DNA of 62,980 bases from Prevotellaceae bacterium (GTDB lineage: Bacteria; Bacteroidota; Bacteroidia; Bacteroidales; Muribaculaceae), in the NCBI GenBank assembly GCA_021772015.1, contig JAETNS010000014.1, positions 1 to 62,980 of the forward strand. Reading direction: 5' to 3'. A program made the position numbers and the translations under genes. The notes beneath the pieces are model-generated. The model was not told the DNA's origin and ran no database searches. It saw nothing but the letters and a program-made list of their open reading frames with translations. This document shows positions 45,577 through 54,470 of the stretch, in pieces (the stretch's first letter is position 1; every line of letters starts with the position of its first letter).

Positions 45577-48012
45577 TTATTTGACAAGCACGCGGCGCGA
45601 GAAATCGCATACATTCACGACATAGAGTCCGGCGGGGAGAGAGAGGGAGAGAGAGCCTGACATGATCTTTCCGACAAACACCTCGCGACCATCCATCGAG
45701 TAGACCGAGAAGATGTTGTCGCTGTCGGAGTTCTCGATAACGAGCTGCCTGTTGAGGCAGTACGCGTCCCAGGTATGATATGCATGACCTTCCGGGGTAA
45801 GCTGCACGGATGACTTGTGGTCGCTCACCGACAGGTCATCCAGCATGCACCGCGCGCCGGATGTCTGCTCGATCTTCAGCCTTGTAGCATCAGCGCGGTT
45901 GACCGACACCGAATACTCGGCGTAGACATTTTCAGCCCCGCCGTTCCCCTTGACGGTCACATCCCCTACTTTCTGCCAGGTCGCGCCATGATCGTTGGAG
46001 ACGGAGACGGCCAGCACGCAGTCGGCATTGTCCGCACGCCACAAACGTGCCCAGAAGCGGATCGTTCCCATACCGCCCTGCTTGTCTTTCAACATGGTCA
46101 GATAACGGTCGCCCGACTTGTTGAAGCGGACAGCCTGGTTGCCGGTGTGGGGGTATGAGTTTGAGCCGGCGTATTCGAAATAGACATTGTTGGTCGACCA
46201 TGTCGAGGCATTACCCTGATAGGTCAACGCCCCGTAGCCGTGGCTCTCCCCTTCAGGGATCTGCTTCTCGAAATCCTCAACAAACGACGCGCCGGCGGGA
46301 GTGACTGTCCCTTCCACCTCGACATCGTCATAGAAGAATCCGTCAGCCGCCGTAGCCACCAGAGAGGTGGTGAAGTGACCCTCATTTACGGAGTAGAGTC
46401 TCATATAGAACCTGTCGGCACCGGGAACGATCACGACGCTCTGTCCCCACTCCTGTTTGTTGAGCGACACTTGGAAAGGAGCCGTCACCGAGATTGTCAC
46501 GTCACCGGGGATGTTGTCGATCTCGACCAGCACCTCTGCTGCTTCCGACGGTTCGCCGGGCAGCGCGGAGAATACCAGCTCGTCATCGTAGAGGAATGTG
46601 ACTGAGGGGATCGGGGCGGCTGTCCTGACGGTCACTGCATCGGAGGTGAGGGAGGTGTTGGAGACTGTGTAGGTGTAGGTTGTCTCCGGCTCAAGCCCTT
46701 CCACGCGGTAATTTCCGGCAGAAGCATCCACCTTGCGGGGATATCCTTCGATAGAAGCGTTGTCGCGGCGCACATCAAGGGTGTATTGAGTCCCTGCGGC
46801 ATCGATATTTACCCAGTTGGCTGTGAACGCGTCGGAAGAGACATATGTCGCAGGCAGCACAGGCAGCCCGTTTACGCTCTCGGCCAAGAGGTTGAGGGTC
46901 ACTGTCGCGTCACCTGAAGTGATTACGATCTTGCCGTTGGCCTTTACAGCTGAGGCATTGAGATATTTCACCGACAGCGCGGCTCCCTGGCCGTTGATAT
47001 CGGCGGCACTAAGAGAGAGGGGTGTGGCCGAAAAACCGGTGCCGCTCACAGTGACAGTCGCGTCGGAGGTCAGGTTGACACCGGTGACGGTGAGGGTCGA
47101 GGTGGCAGCGACATTCACGGCTGTGAGGCCGAGATCGAGGGTGGTGTTGTCTACCGGAGTGATGAACTTCGGCTCGGAGCCGATCGACAGGCTCCAGGGC
47201 TGCCCTACCTTGTCGCCCCAGATATATTCGACAAGTTCGGGATGGTCGATGAAAGGATTCCGGTTGTGCTGGTGGCGGGATACGGCATCATTGCGCACGG
47301 TCTCCTTGTCGCTTACAGGATCCTGTCGGTGCCATTTCAGCAATAGATTGACAGCCCAGGTTGAAAAACACGGGTAGTTGTTGCCCGCGAGCATGGGACT
47401 GTTCCATCCGGCGATGTTGCTGTTATAACGCGCGGCCATATAGAAATATGAGCGGGCGAAGTCACCTTTGTATTCATTGTCAGGCTCGAAGACAGTGCCG
47501 GAATATCCCGCGAATGTCGACGAACCGAGTTTCCCCAACGGCTTTATATCACCCCTTGAAGGGAGATATGTGCCGTTGGCGCATTCCCCGTAAGGGAAAT
47601 TGCTGCGCTGTCCGTTGACCTTCCCGTCGGTGGGATAGATATGGAAAGCGTCAGACATCATCGGCGAGCGGTCATCGAACCAGCTCTTCGGAAATGAATG
47701 CTCCTTGTTGATACAGTCGCCGATCACCGAATAGTTGCCGCATTTCACCGAACCGAAACTCTTGCCCCAGTTCTTGGTGGAATACATGTCCCAGATGGTG
47801 CCGTCGGGATGACGGTCTGAATCGTCATACACGTCATACAGGTTTTTGTAACCGATGACGGTATGATCGTCGATGACTGTCTGCAACTGCTGGAGAAGAG
47901 CCTTTCCGGTCTTCCCCTCACATGATGAGTAGTATCCCGACGGCTCCGATGCCGACAGGGTCGCGGCGGCCAGCGTAGCCCCCGCCATAATGGTGATTTT
48001 GTGGAAATTCAT
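45577..48012 (-). CDS. Secreted endonuclease I-family nuclease with T9SS sorting domain
   Basis: 811 residues with signal peptide MNFHKITIMAGATLAAATLSA from ATG 48012; a TTG two codons upstream is less likely. The nuclease domain (about 20-290) belongs to the endonuclease I (EndA/NucM) family with NKEHSFPKSWF and DAFHIYPTDGKVNGQRSN, including the family His and Asn of its metal site. It should cut extracellular DNA. A repeat beta domain (LTVTGVNLTSDATVTVSG), an Fn3-like domain and a jelly-roll follow, and VYSMDGREV ... LPAGLYVVNV ... RRVLVK is the sorting domain. It is first in an operon with the U32 gene. Confidence 0.88.
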   Translation of the reverse strand: MNFHKITIMAGATLAAATLSASEPSGYYSSCEGKTGKALLQQLQTVIDDHTVIGYKNLYDVYDDSDRHPDGTIWDMYSTKNWGKSFGSVKCGNYSVIGDCINKEHSFPKSWFDDRSPMMSDAFHIYPTDGKVNGQRSNFPYGECANGTYLPSRGDIKPLGKLGSSTFAGYSGTVFEPDNEYKGDFARSYFYMAARYNSNIAGWNSPMLAGNNYPCFSTWAVNLLLKWHRQDPVSDKETVRNDAVSRHQHNRNPFIDHPELVEYIWGDKVGQPWSLSIGSEPKFITPVDNTTLDLGLTAVNVAATSTLTVTGVNLTSDATVTVSGTGFSATPLSLSAADINGQGAALSVKYLNASAVKANGKIVITSGDATVTLNLLAESVNGLPVLPATYVSSDAFTANWVNIDAAGTQYTLDVRRDNASIEGYPRKVDASAGNYRVEGLEPETTYTYTVSNTSLTSDAVTVRTAAPIPSVTFLYDDELVFSALPGEPSEAAEVLVEIDNIPGDVTISVTAPFQVSLNKQEWGQSVVIVPGADRFYMRLYSVNEGHFTTSLVATAADGFFYDDVEVEGTVTPAGASFVEDFEKQIPEGESHGYGALTYQGNASTWSTNNVYFEYAGSNSYPHTGNQAVRFNKSGDRYLTMLKDKQGGMGTIRFWARLWRADNADCVLAVSVSNDHGATWQKVGDVTVKGNGGAENVYAEYSVSVNRADATRLKIEQTSGARCMLDDLSVSDHKSSVQLTPEGHAYHTWDAYCLNRQLVIENSDSDNIFSVYSMDGREVFVGKIMSGSLSLSLPAGLYVVNVCDFSRRVLVK

Positions 48013-48170
48013 GGTCAAAACTCTTTTTGCGCCTACCGTGGAGGCGCTTGCGGTTGATTGAAGCCTGTAAAATTACTGTTTTTTTTCTTACCTGCAAAAT
48101 TTCAGAGGAGAGGGTAAACTTTTTCTGGGAAGGATTGTTTTCCCTAATGAAATCTTAAACACCCATAGCT

Positions 48171-49169
48171 ATGGAATTTATTACTGATGAAAAGCTCGTC
48201 ATTGTCGGCGCTGCCGGTATGATCGGCTCGAATATGGCCCAGACAGCCGCCATGATGCGTCTTACCCCCAATATCTGTCTTTATGACACATATGCCCCCG
48301 GACTGGAGGGTGTGGCCGAGGAGATCGCCCATTGCGGATTCAAGGGCCTCAACCTTACATACACCTCCGACGTGAAGGAGGCTTTCACTGACGCGAAATA
48401 TATCGTTTCATCCGGTGGCGCGGCCCGCAAGGCCGGCATGACCCGCGAGGATCTGCTTCGCGGCAACTCGGAGATCGCCGAACAGCTCGGCAAGGACATC
48501 AAGACTTATTGCCCCGACGTGAAGCATGTGGTGGTGGTGTTCAACCCGGCCGACATCACGGGCCTGGTGACCCTGATCTACTCTGGTCTGAAACCTTCTC
48601 AGGTCTCCACCCTCGCGGCTCTCGACTCGACCCGTCTGCGCTCTGAACTGGCGAAGTATTTCCACATCCCCGCCGACCAGATCCAGAACTCCCGCACTTA
48701 CGGTGGTCACGGCGAGCAGATGGCGGTCTTCGCCTCCACCACGACAGTGGCCGGCCAGCCCCTATCGCAGATAATCGGCACGGAGGCTCTGCCCCGGCAG
48801 GAATGGGAAGAGATCAAGCAGCGCGTGATCCAGGGTGGAAAGAACATCATCGACCTTCGCGGCCGTTCCTCATTCCAGAGTCCGGCTTACCTGTCGATCG
48901 AGATGATCGCCGCCGCTATGGGTGGACCGGCCTTCACATGGCCTGTCGGCACTTATGTCAACAATGGTGAGTACAACCATATCATGATGGCGATGGAGAC
49001 AACGGTAGACCGCAACGGTGTGACCATCCAGCCAGTAAAGGGCACTCCCGAGGAGCACAAGGAACTCGACCAGAGCTATCACCACCTCTGCAAGCTCCGT
49101 GACGAGGTCATCTCGCTTGGCATCATCCCGCCCATCTCACAGTGGCACGACCTCAACCCCAACCTCTGA
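48171..49169 (+). CDS. mdh: Malate dehydrogenase
   Basis: 332 residues of the LDH/MDH superfamily, cytosolic, converting malate and oxaloacetate with NAD(H). The Rossmann motif is VGAAGMIGSN (near residues 13-22). The catalytic His is H180 in SRTYGGHGEQM, and substrate arginines lie in GAARKAGMTREDLLRGN. The Bacteroidetes branch is marked by VVVVFNPADITGLVTLIYSGL. In anaerobic gut Bacteroidales it runs in the reductive direction toward fumarate and succinate. It is monocistronic, faces the ECF sigma gene, and ends at repeat R4. Confidence 0.93.
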   Translation: MEFITDEKLVIVGAAGMIGSNMAQTAAMMRLTPNICLYDTYAPGLEGVAEEIAHCGFKGLNLTYTSDVKEAFTDAKYIVSSGGAARKAGMTREDLLRGNSEIAEQLGKDIKTYCPDVKHVVVVFNPADITGLVTLIYSGLKPSQVSTLAALDSTRLRSELAKYFHIPADQIQNSRTYGGHGEQMAVFASTTTVAGQPLSQIIGTEALPRQEWEEIKQRVIQGGKNIIDLRGRSSFQSPAYLSIEMIAAAMGGPAFTWPVGTYVNNGEYNHIMMAMETTVDRNGVTIQPVKGTPEEHKELDQSYHHLCKLRDEVISLGIIPPISQWHDLNPNL

Positions 49170-49248
49170 ATACCTTTATTCTGAATCTCCAATCATACTT
49201 CGCGGACTACGCAGCTTTCATCGAAAAGCGCATGGTCCGCATTTTTTA

Positions 49249-49482
49249 CCCACAGATTTCGCAGATAGGAAGAGATCTCACAAATTAAAGATAAAAAGCT
49301 CTCACAGATTACACGGATTACACAGAAAACCATCCGGATGGTCTCTGTGTAATCCGTGTAATCTGTGAGAGCTTTTCCTATCCGTGTAATCTGTGAGAAC
49401 CTTCCTATCTGCGTAATCCGCGTAATCTGCGAGACAAAATACACTCGGAGAGCGACAGCGAACCGCCGGATTCTGTGGAATC
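49249..49482. repeat. GATTAC palindrome element R4, nested, with side module
   Basis: The inner stem of the ACA variant (49293-49327 with 49343-49376) surrounds CCATCCGGATGG (49330-49341). Further right-hand arms of both ACA and GCG variants follow (49379-49400, 49405-49435), with decayed left partners (49251-49290). The side module ACTCGGAGAGCGACAGCG ... GTGGAATC lies at 49442-49482. It is between convergent mdh and the ECF sigma gene. Confidence 0.87.
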
Positions 49483-49487
49483 GGCAT

Positions 49488-49521
49488 AAAAAAGCGGCGT
49501 TTCCCGGAAAGGAACGCCGCT
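49488..49521 (-). terminator. Terminator for the ECF sigma gene
   Basis: AGCGGCGTTTCC pairs with GGAACGCCGCT (49493-49521). On the minus strand it is followed by six Ts (complement of 49488-49493). It lies 118 bp past the sigma gene stop. Confidence 0.7.
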
Positions 49522-49638
49522 GTGAGTCTATTACATTATAAGCTCTTGGTACAGACAAAAAACAGATGTCTGCGGATATGATTTATTAGAGCAGAGTAAA
49601 TCTATGAGTTTTGGCTTTTGAGGGGAGCCGTGGGGTAA

Positions 49639-50139
49639 TCACCTGTAGTCTTTGAGCATCTTCTGGAGACGCTGGCGGGCGAAAAAGATACGGCTCTTTA
49701 CGGTGCCGAGGGGAAGATTCATCTTCTCGGCGATCTCGTTGTACTTGTAACCGGCGACATGCATCGTGAAAGGAATGCGGTAGTCGTCAGAGAAGGAATT
49801 GATGGCTGCAGAGATCTCACCGGCAGCTACAGTGCCTTCGGGTGTGTCGAGACCTGACTCCTGGGGAAGGTTGAGGTGGTAGAGATCCTCGGTCTGGTCG
49901 ATGATCGTTGCCGAACGGACAACCTTGCGGTAGTTGTTGATGAAGATGTTGCGCATGATGGTGAACACCCATCCCTTGAAATTTACATTCTCTACATATT
50001 TGTCCTCGTTGTCGAGAGCCTTGAGGGTCGTGTCCTGCAAAAGATCATACGCGTCGTCGCGGTTGGAGGTAAGCAGATAAGCGAAGTTCAGAAGATTGCT
50101 CTGAAGGTCTAAAAGCTTTGTTTGGAAATTCTGGCTCAT
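49639..50139 (-). CDS. ECF (group 4) RNA polymerase sigma factor
   Basis: 166 residues with only sigma regions 2 and 4. Region 2 spans about 12-80 (NLLNFAYLLTSNRDDAYDLLQDTTLKAL ... NFKGWVFTIMRNIFINNYRK). Region 4 is at about 110-160 (YNEIAEKMNLPLGTVKSRIFFARQRLQKML). It is a transcription initiation factor. No anti-sigma factor or sensor gene adjoins it, unlike most ECF loci. It resembles the conserved stand-alone Bacteroidales ECF factors, but I cannot tell which one. It has a strong promoter (50208-50238) and a perfect TTTGTAACA inverted repeat about 390-410 bp upstream of its start. Confidence 0.92.
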   Translation of the reverse strand: MSQNFQTKLLDLQSNLLNFAYLLTSNRDDAYDLLQDTTLKALDNEDKYVENVNFKGWVFTIMRNIFINNYRKVVRSATIIDQTEDLYHLNLPQESGLDTPEGTVAAGEISAAINSFSDDYRIPFTMHVAGYKYNEIAEKMNLPLGTVKSRIFFARQRLQKMLKDYR

Positions 50140-50207
50140 AATTGTAATAGTTGAAGGTTTGTGTTTGAAGTTTGAGATGTTTTTGTAACAACTTTGTGAC
50201 TACGACG

Positions 50208-50238
50208 CAAAGGTACACACAATTTTTGAATCTCCAAA
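50208..50238 (-). promoter_or_regulatory. ECF sigma gene promoter
   Basis: Minus strand: TTTG (50238-50235), 19-bp spacer, TACCTTTG (50215-50208), a full housekeeping-consensus match 69 bp before the start at 50139. Confidence 0.78.
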
Positions 50239-50656
50239 TTTTTTCGCAACTTTTTTTCATATTTTTGAAAAAATATTTTTATAAAAATACAACTATCTAT
50301 CATTCAATATATTATATAAGATAATCAATTTTACATTACTGTTACATATTACTTTCATCACGAGTAACATCTTTACATATTACCATTAACATTCTAATAA
50401 TAAGGATATTACAGAATTACACGCCTCATTATATACAATCATATTTCTACAACAAATAAATCATTTCCGCCATCAAGCAAAAATAATTTATATTTAAACA
50501 CCCAAACATTATGTTTTTAAGCACATCTTTGTAACACAGATGTTACAAACACCGTAACAACACAAAATTCAACCTTGTTACAAAATTATCTCAACAAAAA
50601 CCGTGAACAATCTCCGTCGTGGCGGCAATGTCGACAAAACGAAAACTCAAGGTTTA
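50239..50656. promoter_or_regulatory. AT-rich intergenic region with GTTAC/GTAAC motifs
   Basis: This ~420-bp gap is very AT-rich and codes for no convincing protein. It holds a perfect inverted repeat TTTGTAACA-CAGA-TGTTACAAA (50528-50549) and further GTAAC/GTTAC words near 50341, 50364, 50554 and 50578, plus one within the sigma leader (50186). It is likely an operator region for the sigma gene, but no experiment is implied. Confidence 0.4.
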
Positions 50657-51529
50657 TCAGAACTCGGAGAAAAGTGTCGGTTTTATCACGATTCCGACAC
50701 GTATATGTGAAGAATAAGTCTTGTAAGCCAGAAGACCTTCACCATACCCATTGTAAAACTGCATGAAAAGATACTGGTTTGACTTGGTAGACCATCGCCA
50801 GGCCGCTTCAATACATGTGTTATAATTGAAAAGCCCCTTGGCACGGCGGGTCAGCGTCACACCAAGCGACAATTTGCGGTTGGATGACTGAAACTGCCAT
50901 CCGAATTGATATATGCCGCAGTATTTAAGTATGTCCTTATTGTTGACCCCGTCGATGATAGGTATCCAGAATTTTCCGGACACAACAAAGTTGGGATCCA
51001 CCATAATGCTGCCGCCGAAACTCACCTTGTTCCATGAGCGGCTTTCGTCGCCGTCTCGACCATTGCTCTCATGCTCGAGGATGAGATTGATTTTGCCGAT
51101 GAAACGGTCCTTGACAAACAATGGCTTTGTCAGGCCGATACCGGGATTGAAGTTGAGATCGGTCATCGGCATGGAATTCTCCAGCACATTCCAGAAAACC
51201 TTCTGAGTATAAAACAGATAGAGATACGTCCCCCAAGGGAGAGTGGACTTGGTCAGCTTCTGGGCAATCGAGATCTGAAACTTTATGTTGGTGTTGTGTT
51301 TGTCAGGCTTCTTGTTTACCGGAGGGCCGAAGATGAAGTAATTGTCTTTGTAGAGACCGAAATAATAATGCTGGTCGGCAAAAGCCCGCTTAAGGGAGTC
51401 AGTGTTCAGACGTTGTTCGGAGGGAATCTCAAGAATCTGCGCATCCATGCGCTGACCGAAAGCCAGCCACACAAGCAGGAAAACCAGGAGCAGGGCCGCT
51501 CCGCGCAGTCTCGTCATCTTCTCTCTCAT
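50657..51529 (-). CDS. pldA: Outer-membrane phospholipase A
   Basis: 290 residues with an N-terminal signal (ALLLVFLLVWLAFG) and a beta-barrel rich in aromatic amphipathic strands ending in Phe. The catalytic region HESNGRDGDESRSWNK carries the family His-x-Ser and Asn/Ser-Arg-Ser-Trp signature of OMPLA. It hydrolyses phospholipids that reach the outer leaflet. The barrel length is close to the usual ~270-290. It is monocistronic with a -7 box at 51603-51596 on the minus strand (TAATTTTG). Confidence 0.9.
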   Translation of the reverse strand: MREKMTRLRGAALLLVFLLVWLAFGQRMDAQILEIPSEQRLNTDSLKRAFADQHYYFGLYKDNYFIFGPPVNKKPDKHNTNIKFQISIAQKLTKSTLPWGTYLYLFYTQKVFWNVLENSMPMTDLNFNPGIGLTKPLFVKDRFIGKINLILEHESNGRDGDESRSWNKVSFGGSIMVDPNFVVSGKFWIPIIDGVNNKDILKYCGIYQFGWQFQSSNRKLSLGVTLTRRAKGLFNYNTCIEAAWRWSTKSNQYLFMQFYNGYGEGLLAYKTYSSHIRVGIVIKPTLFSEF

Positions 51530-51595
51530 ATATTATATAGCGGTTGAAACTGAAAGTCTAACATCCCGGAGGGGACTGAGGTTTTGTTTCGGGTG

Positions 51596-51627
51596 CAAAA
51601 TTAATCAAATTCCCCCTCCGTAGCAAC
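51596..51627 (-). promoter_or_regulatory. pldA promoter
   Basis: Minus strand: GTTG (51627-51624), 20-bp spacer, TAATTTTG (51603-51596). The -33 is imperfect. The 344-bp gap (51530-51873) also holds a repeated ATATTGGCC word (51634, 51654) and, for the plus-strand gene, only a weak TAATTTTA at 51776. Confidence 0.6.
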
Positions 51628-51873
51628 AATCCATATTGGCCATAAAAGCCAAAATATTGGCCTTATAGGCTTCCGAAAGGCTTCCCGTGCAAAAAACGAC
51701 CCATAAAACAACAATTTAATTAAAAACATGTTGTTAAACACCCGCTCCACGCAATGCCATGTTAAAAAATAATAGTAATTTTACCGTCCATTTCAGGGCT
51801 TGGATCGATCGCGGTTCTTAAAACCCTGAAAATCCAATCTCGATTAATCTTAAACTTAACAAATCCAAACCTT

Positions 51874-53049
51874 ATGAAGAAACTTTTACTCTCTGCCCTT
51901 TGCTTCGCGGGAGCGGTTTCGATGGCCACCGCCGCAGACACCGTCCTCGATGTCAACAACGCATCAAACTTCGACGGAACTCTCATTGAGGAAAAACCCG
52001 CAGAAGGCAGCAGCAATGGGGAAGCCAAACATTATTCCCCCATCAACTCCCTTGAAATCGACGGTTACAAGTTCTCATTCACCAAAGGAGGAGCCGGTTC
52101 CAACCCTGCATATTACTGGTCGATGTCAACATCGGCGACCCAGCAGCAGACTATCCGCGTCTATGGCAAAGCTGACAAAGATGGCAATACAATGACCATC
52201 ACAGCCCCCGAAGGTGTTACGTTCGGCACCATCGAGTTCACAGGTTCAAACGGAGCTGCCAATGGCGTTGTCAATGCATCTGTGGGTGCTTGCGAAATGA
52301 CCTCTAAGACTGAAATGACATGGAAAAACGAAACCGCAGTCAACACTGTCACACTGACATTCAAGCAGAACTTCCGCATCACCAAGATGACCGTCAAGAG
52401 TGAAGGCGGCGTAGTTACCCCCCCCGAAGAACCCGAAACAATCAAGTTCGTCAAGGCTACCACCATCGAAAACGGTCTCTATGTTTTCGTTGTCAATGAA
52501 GAAGGCACCCAGAAACTTGCCCGTCCTTATATAGGAACCCAGGCTTACGGCCGTATGAACCTCACTGACGCTACTTTTGAAGGTGAAGATGTAGTTACCG
52601 AAGAGGAAAACGCATTCGAGTTGGCAGTTGCTGACGGCAAAGTCACCATCAAGAACGGTACCAACTACTACTCGATGGACAACAGCCACTTCACCTCGTT
52701 CCAGTTCTATGCTGATCCCACCGAAGGAAGCTACTGGACATATGAGTTCGTGAATGGCGAAGTTAAGTTCACCAACGTCCTCAACCCGACCTGCATCATC
52801 GGCCAGAGCAAGGGCAACCAGGGAACATGGTACACCAACGTCGCTCCCGCCAATGCTCCCGAGGAATACAACCTCCCGGCCCTCTACAAGAAAGCAGGTA
52901 GCTCTGCCATCGCAGCTGTCGAGGCTGACGTTGATGCCAACGCTCCCGTGGTTTACTACAACCTCCAGGGCCAGCGCATAGCCAACCCCGAAAACGGCCT
53001 CTACATCCGTGTTCAGGGCAGCAAGGTAGAGAAAGTAGCCATCCGCTGA
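51874..53049 (+). CDS. Secreted protein of unknown function with short T9SS sorting domain
   Basis: 391 residues with signal peptide MKKLLLSALCFAGAVSMATA. A beta-sandwich-like first half (about 25-180; VTFGTIEFTGSNGAANGVVNA) and a second module (about 190-345, with KNGTNYYSMDN) carry no enzyme motif that I recognise. The end VVYYNLQGQRIANPENGLYI is a short-type sorting domain like that of the 38662 protein. Codons look like those of well-expressed genes. It ends before a good hairpin terminator and repeat R5. Confidence 0.75.
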   Translation: MKKLLLSALCFAGAVSMATAADTVLDVNNASNFDGTLIEEKPAEGSSNGEAKHYSPINSLEIDGYKFSFTKGGAGSNPAYYWSMSTSATQQQTIRVYGKADKDGNTMTITAPEGVTFGTIEFTGSNGAANGVVNASVGACEMTSKTEMTWKNETAVNTVTLTFKQNFRITKMTVKSEGGVVTPPEEPETIKFVKATTIENGLYVFVVNEEGTQKLARPYIGTQAYGRMNLTDATFEGEDVVTEEENAFELAVADGKVTIKNGTNYYSMDNSHFTSFQFYADPTEGSYWTYEFVNGEVKFTNVLNPTCIIGQSKGNQGTWYTNVAPANAPEEYNLPALYKKAGSSAIAAVEADVDANAPVVYYNLQGQRIANPENGLYIRVQGSKVEKVAIR

Positions 53050-53138
53050 CAAACCCACATTCACACGGTTTCGGACGTGTGATACCACCATCTTGTAAAG
53101 CACTCGTTAAATAATAAACGACAACTTTACTTTGCTCG

Positions 53139-53176
53139 CAGTGGCGCAGACGATCGTCTGTGCCACTGTTTCATTT
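53139..53176 (+). terminator. Terminator of the 51874 gene
   Basis: Stem CAGTGGCGCAGACGA / TCGTCTGTGCCACTG (53139-53168), loop-less 15-bp palindrome with one wobble pair, followed by TTTCATTT. It lies 89 bp after the stop. Confidence 0.75.
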
Positions 53177-53178
53177 CC

Positions 53179-53495
53179 ACCCACGCAGATCTCGCAAAGA
53201 GTGTCTTAGTCTTTAGAAGAAGCTCTCGCAGATTACGCGGATTACGCAGATTAAAATAACCTCTCGCAGATTATATAAATTCGAAAGCCTCTCACAGATT
53301 ACACGGATTACACAGATACCATCCGGATGGCTATCTGTGTAATCCGTGTAATCTGTGAGAAACTTTCTAATCTGTGAGAGGCTTTCTAATTCATGTAATC
53401 TGTGAGAGGTTATTTTAATCTGCGTAATCCGCGTAATCTGCGAGACAAAAAAGACACTCGGAGAGCGAAGCGAACCGCAAGCTTCGTAGGATTCA
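53179..53495. repeat. GATTAC palindrome element R5, three nested layers, with side module
   Basis: CCATCCGGATGG (53319-53330) is the centre. The inner ACA-variant arms are 53288-53318 and 53331-53360. A middle, more decayed layer is 53261-53285 with 53367-53408. The outer GCG-variant arms are 53221-53257 and 53410-53445. The side module ACTCGGAGAGCGAAGCG ... GTAGGATTC is at 53456-53494. The whole palindrome is over 220 bp. It lies between the convergent 51874 and M48 genes. Confidence 0.88.
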
Positions 53496-53530
53496 TGAAA
53501 GCCACATGACGGTTCAATGGATCCGCGTGA

Positions 53531-53574
53531 GAAAAAGAGAAAGGCTTTCCCGCGACGAGACGGGGAAGCCTTTC
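53531..53574 (-). terminator. Terminator of the M48 gene
   Basis: GAAAGGCTTTCCCG pairs with CGGGGAAGCCTTTC (53539-53552 with 53561-53574; one wobble). On the minus strand CTCTTTTTC follows. It begins 26 bp past the M48 gene stop. Confidence 0.75.
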
Positions 53575-53599
53575 ATCTATTTATTTCTATAAGAGCGGG

Positions 53600-54394
53600 T
53601 TACTCGGGACGGGCTATGCCGTCTTTCTGGGCGCGCTCCGAGAGGCGTTTGATTCGGTCCTTGGTTTCAGGATGGGAGGAGAACATCTTCTGATAATAGC
53701 TGCTGTTGCTGCCGGAGTTTCCTTCAAGCTCAAGGAACTTCTCGAACGACATCACCATTCCCCAAGGATTCTTGCCGTGGCTTTTGAGGAACTCATAACC
53801 GTAATCGTCTGCTTCCTTCTCCTGCTTCTGGGAGTATTTCGCGCCGATAAGGGCCTGCCCCATGTCGCCGAGCACAGACTCGCTGAGAGCCTGGGCGGTG
53901 CCACCGGTCGACGCGATACCATCTTTCAAAGCCCCGGTCAGAAGTTCGGTCTTGAAAGCTTTCTTGGAATGACGCTTGGCGACATGGCCGATCTCATGGC
54001 CGATGATACCTAACAGTTCATCGTCACTCATGATATCCATCAGCGAGGAGAAAACCCTGACACTGCCGTCGGGACATGCGAACGCGTTGACATCAATGAC
54101 ATCGTATACCTTGAAATTCAAGGGGATACCGTCAACCTCGGTCAAACCTTCGGTCAGGCGGCGAAGACGCTGGGTATAAGGATCATCCTCTCCGGGGACA
54201 GGATTGTGCTTGTCCATCCAGTCGACCGACTCCTTGACATAAGCGGCCATCTGCTCGTCGGTGAGGGTTGCAGCCTGCACACCCTTCTTAGCCGCGTCAA
54301 GGGCCTTGCCGAGCTTGAACTGGGCCTGAACCTGCTGACCACCGACAAGGGCCATCAAAGCGATTGAAAGTGTAAGGAAAATCTTTTTCATCAT
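53600..54394 (-). CDS. Secreted M48-family metalloprotease
   Basis: 264 residues from ATG 54394 (MMKKIFLTLSIALMALVGG), a clear Sec signal; the frame is open to 54427. The zinc motif is GIIGHEIGHVAKRHSKKA (HEIGH) with a downstream EADDYGYEFL supplying the third ligand Glu. No transmembrane helices follow, so it is a periplasmic or lipoprotein-like relative of BepA/LoiP proteases that act in envelope quality control. It is divergent from the 54510 gene across a palindromic promoter and ends at a terminator plus R5. Confidence 0.9.
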   Translation of the reverse strand: MMKKIFLTLSIALMALVGGQQVQAQFKLGKALDAAKKGVQAATLTDEQMAAYVKESVDWMDKHNPVPGEDDPYTQRLRRLTEGLTEVDGIPLNFKVYDVIDVNAFACPDGSVRVFSSLMDIMSDDELLGIIGHEIGHVAKRHSKKAFKTELLTGALKDGIASTGGTAQALSESVLGDMGQALIGAKYSQKQEKEADDYGYEFLKSHGKNPWGMVMSFEKFLELEGNSGSNSSYYQKMFSSHPETKDRIKRLSERAQKDGIARPE

Positions 54395-54470
54395 GTTTGA
54401 ATATTGATATAATGATTGATTATACATGAATGTAAGTCGGAAGAGTCCCGAAAGACCTCCGTTAAGTCAT

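Noticed and set aside
50575-50766. 63-codon plus-strand open frame beside pldA
   Set aside because: It runs antisense into the 3' end of pldA, lacks a promoter and has an arginine-rich, non-biological-looking composition.
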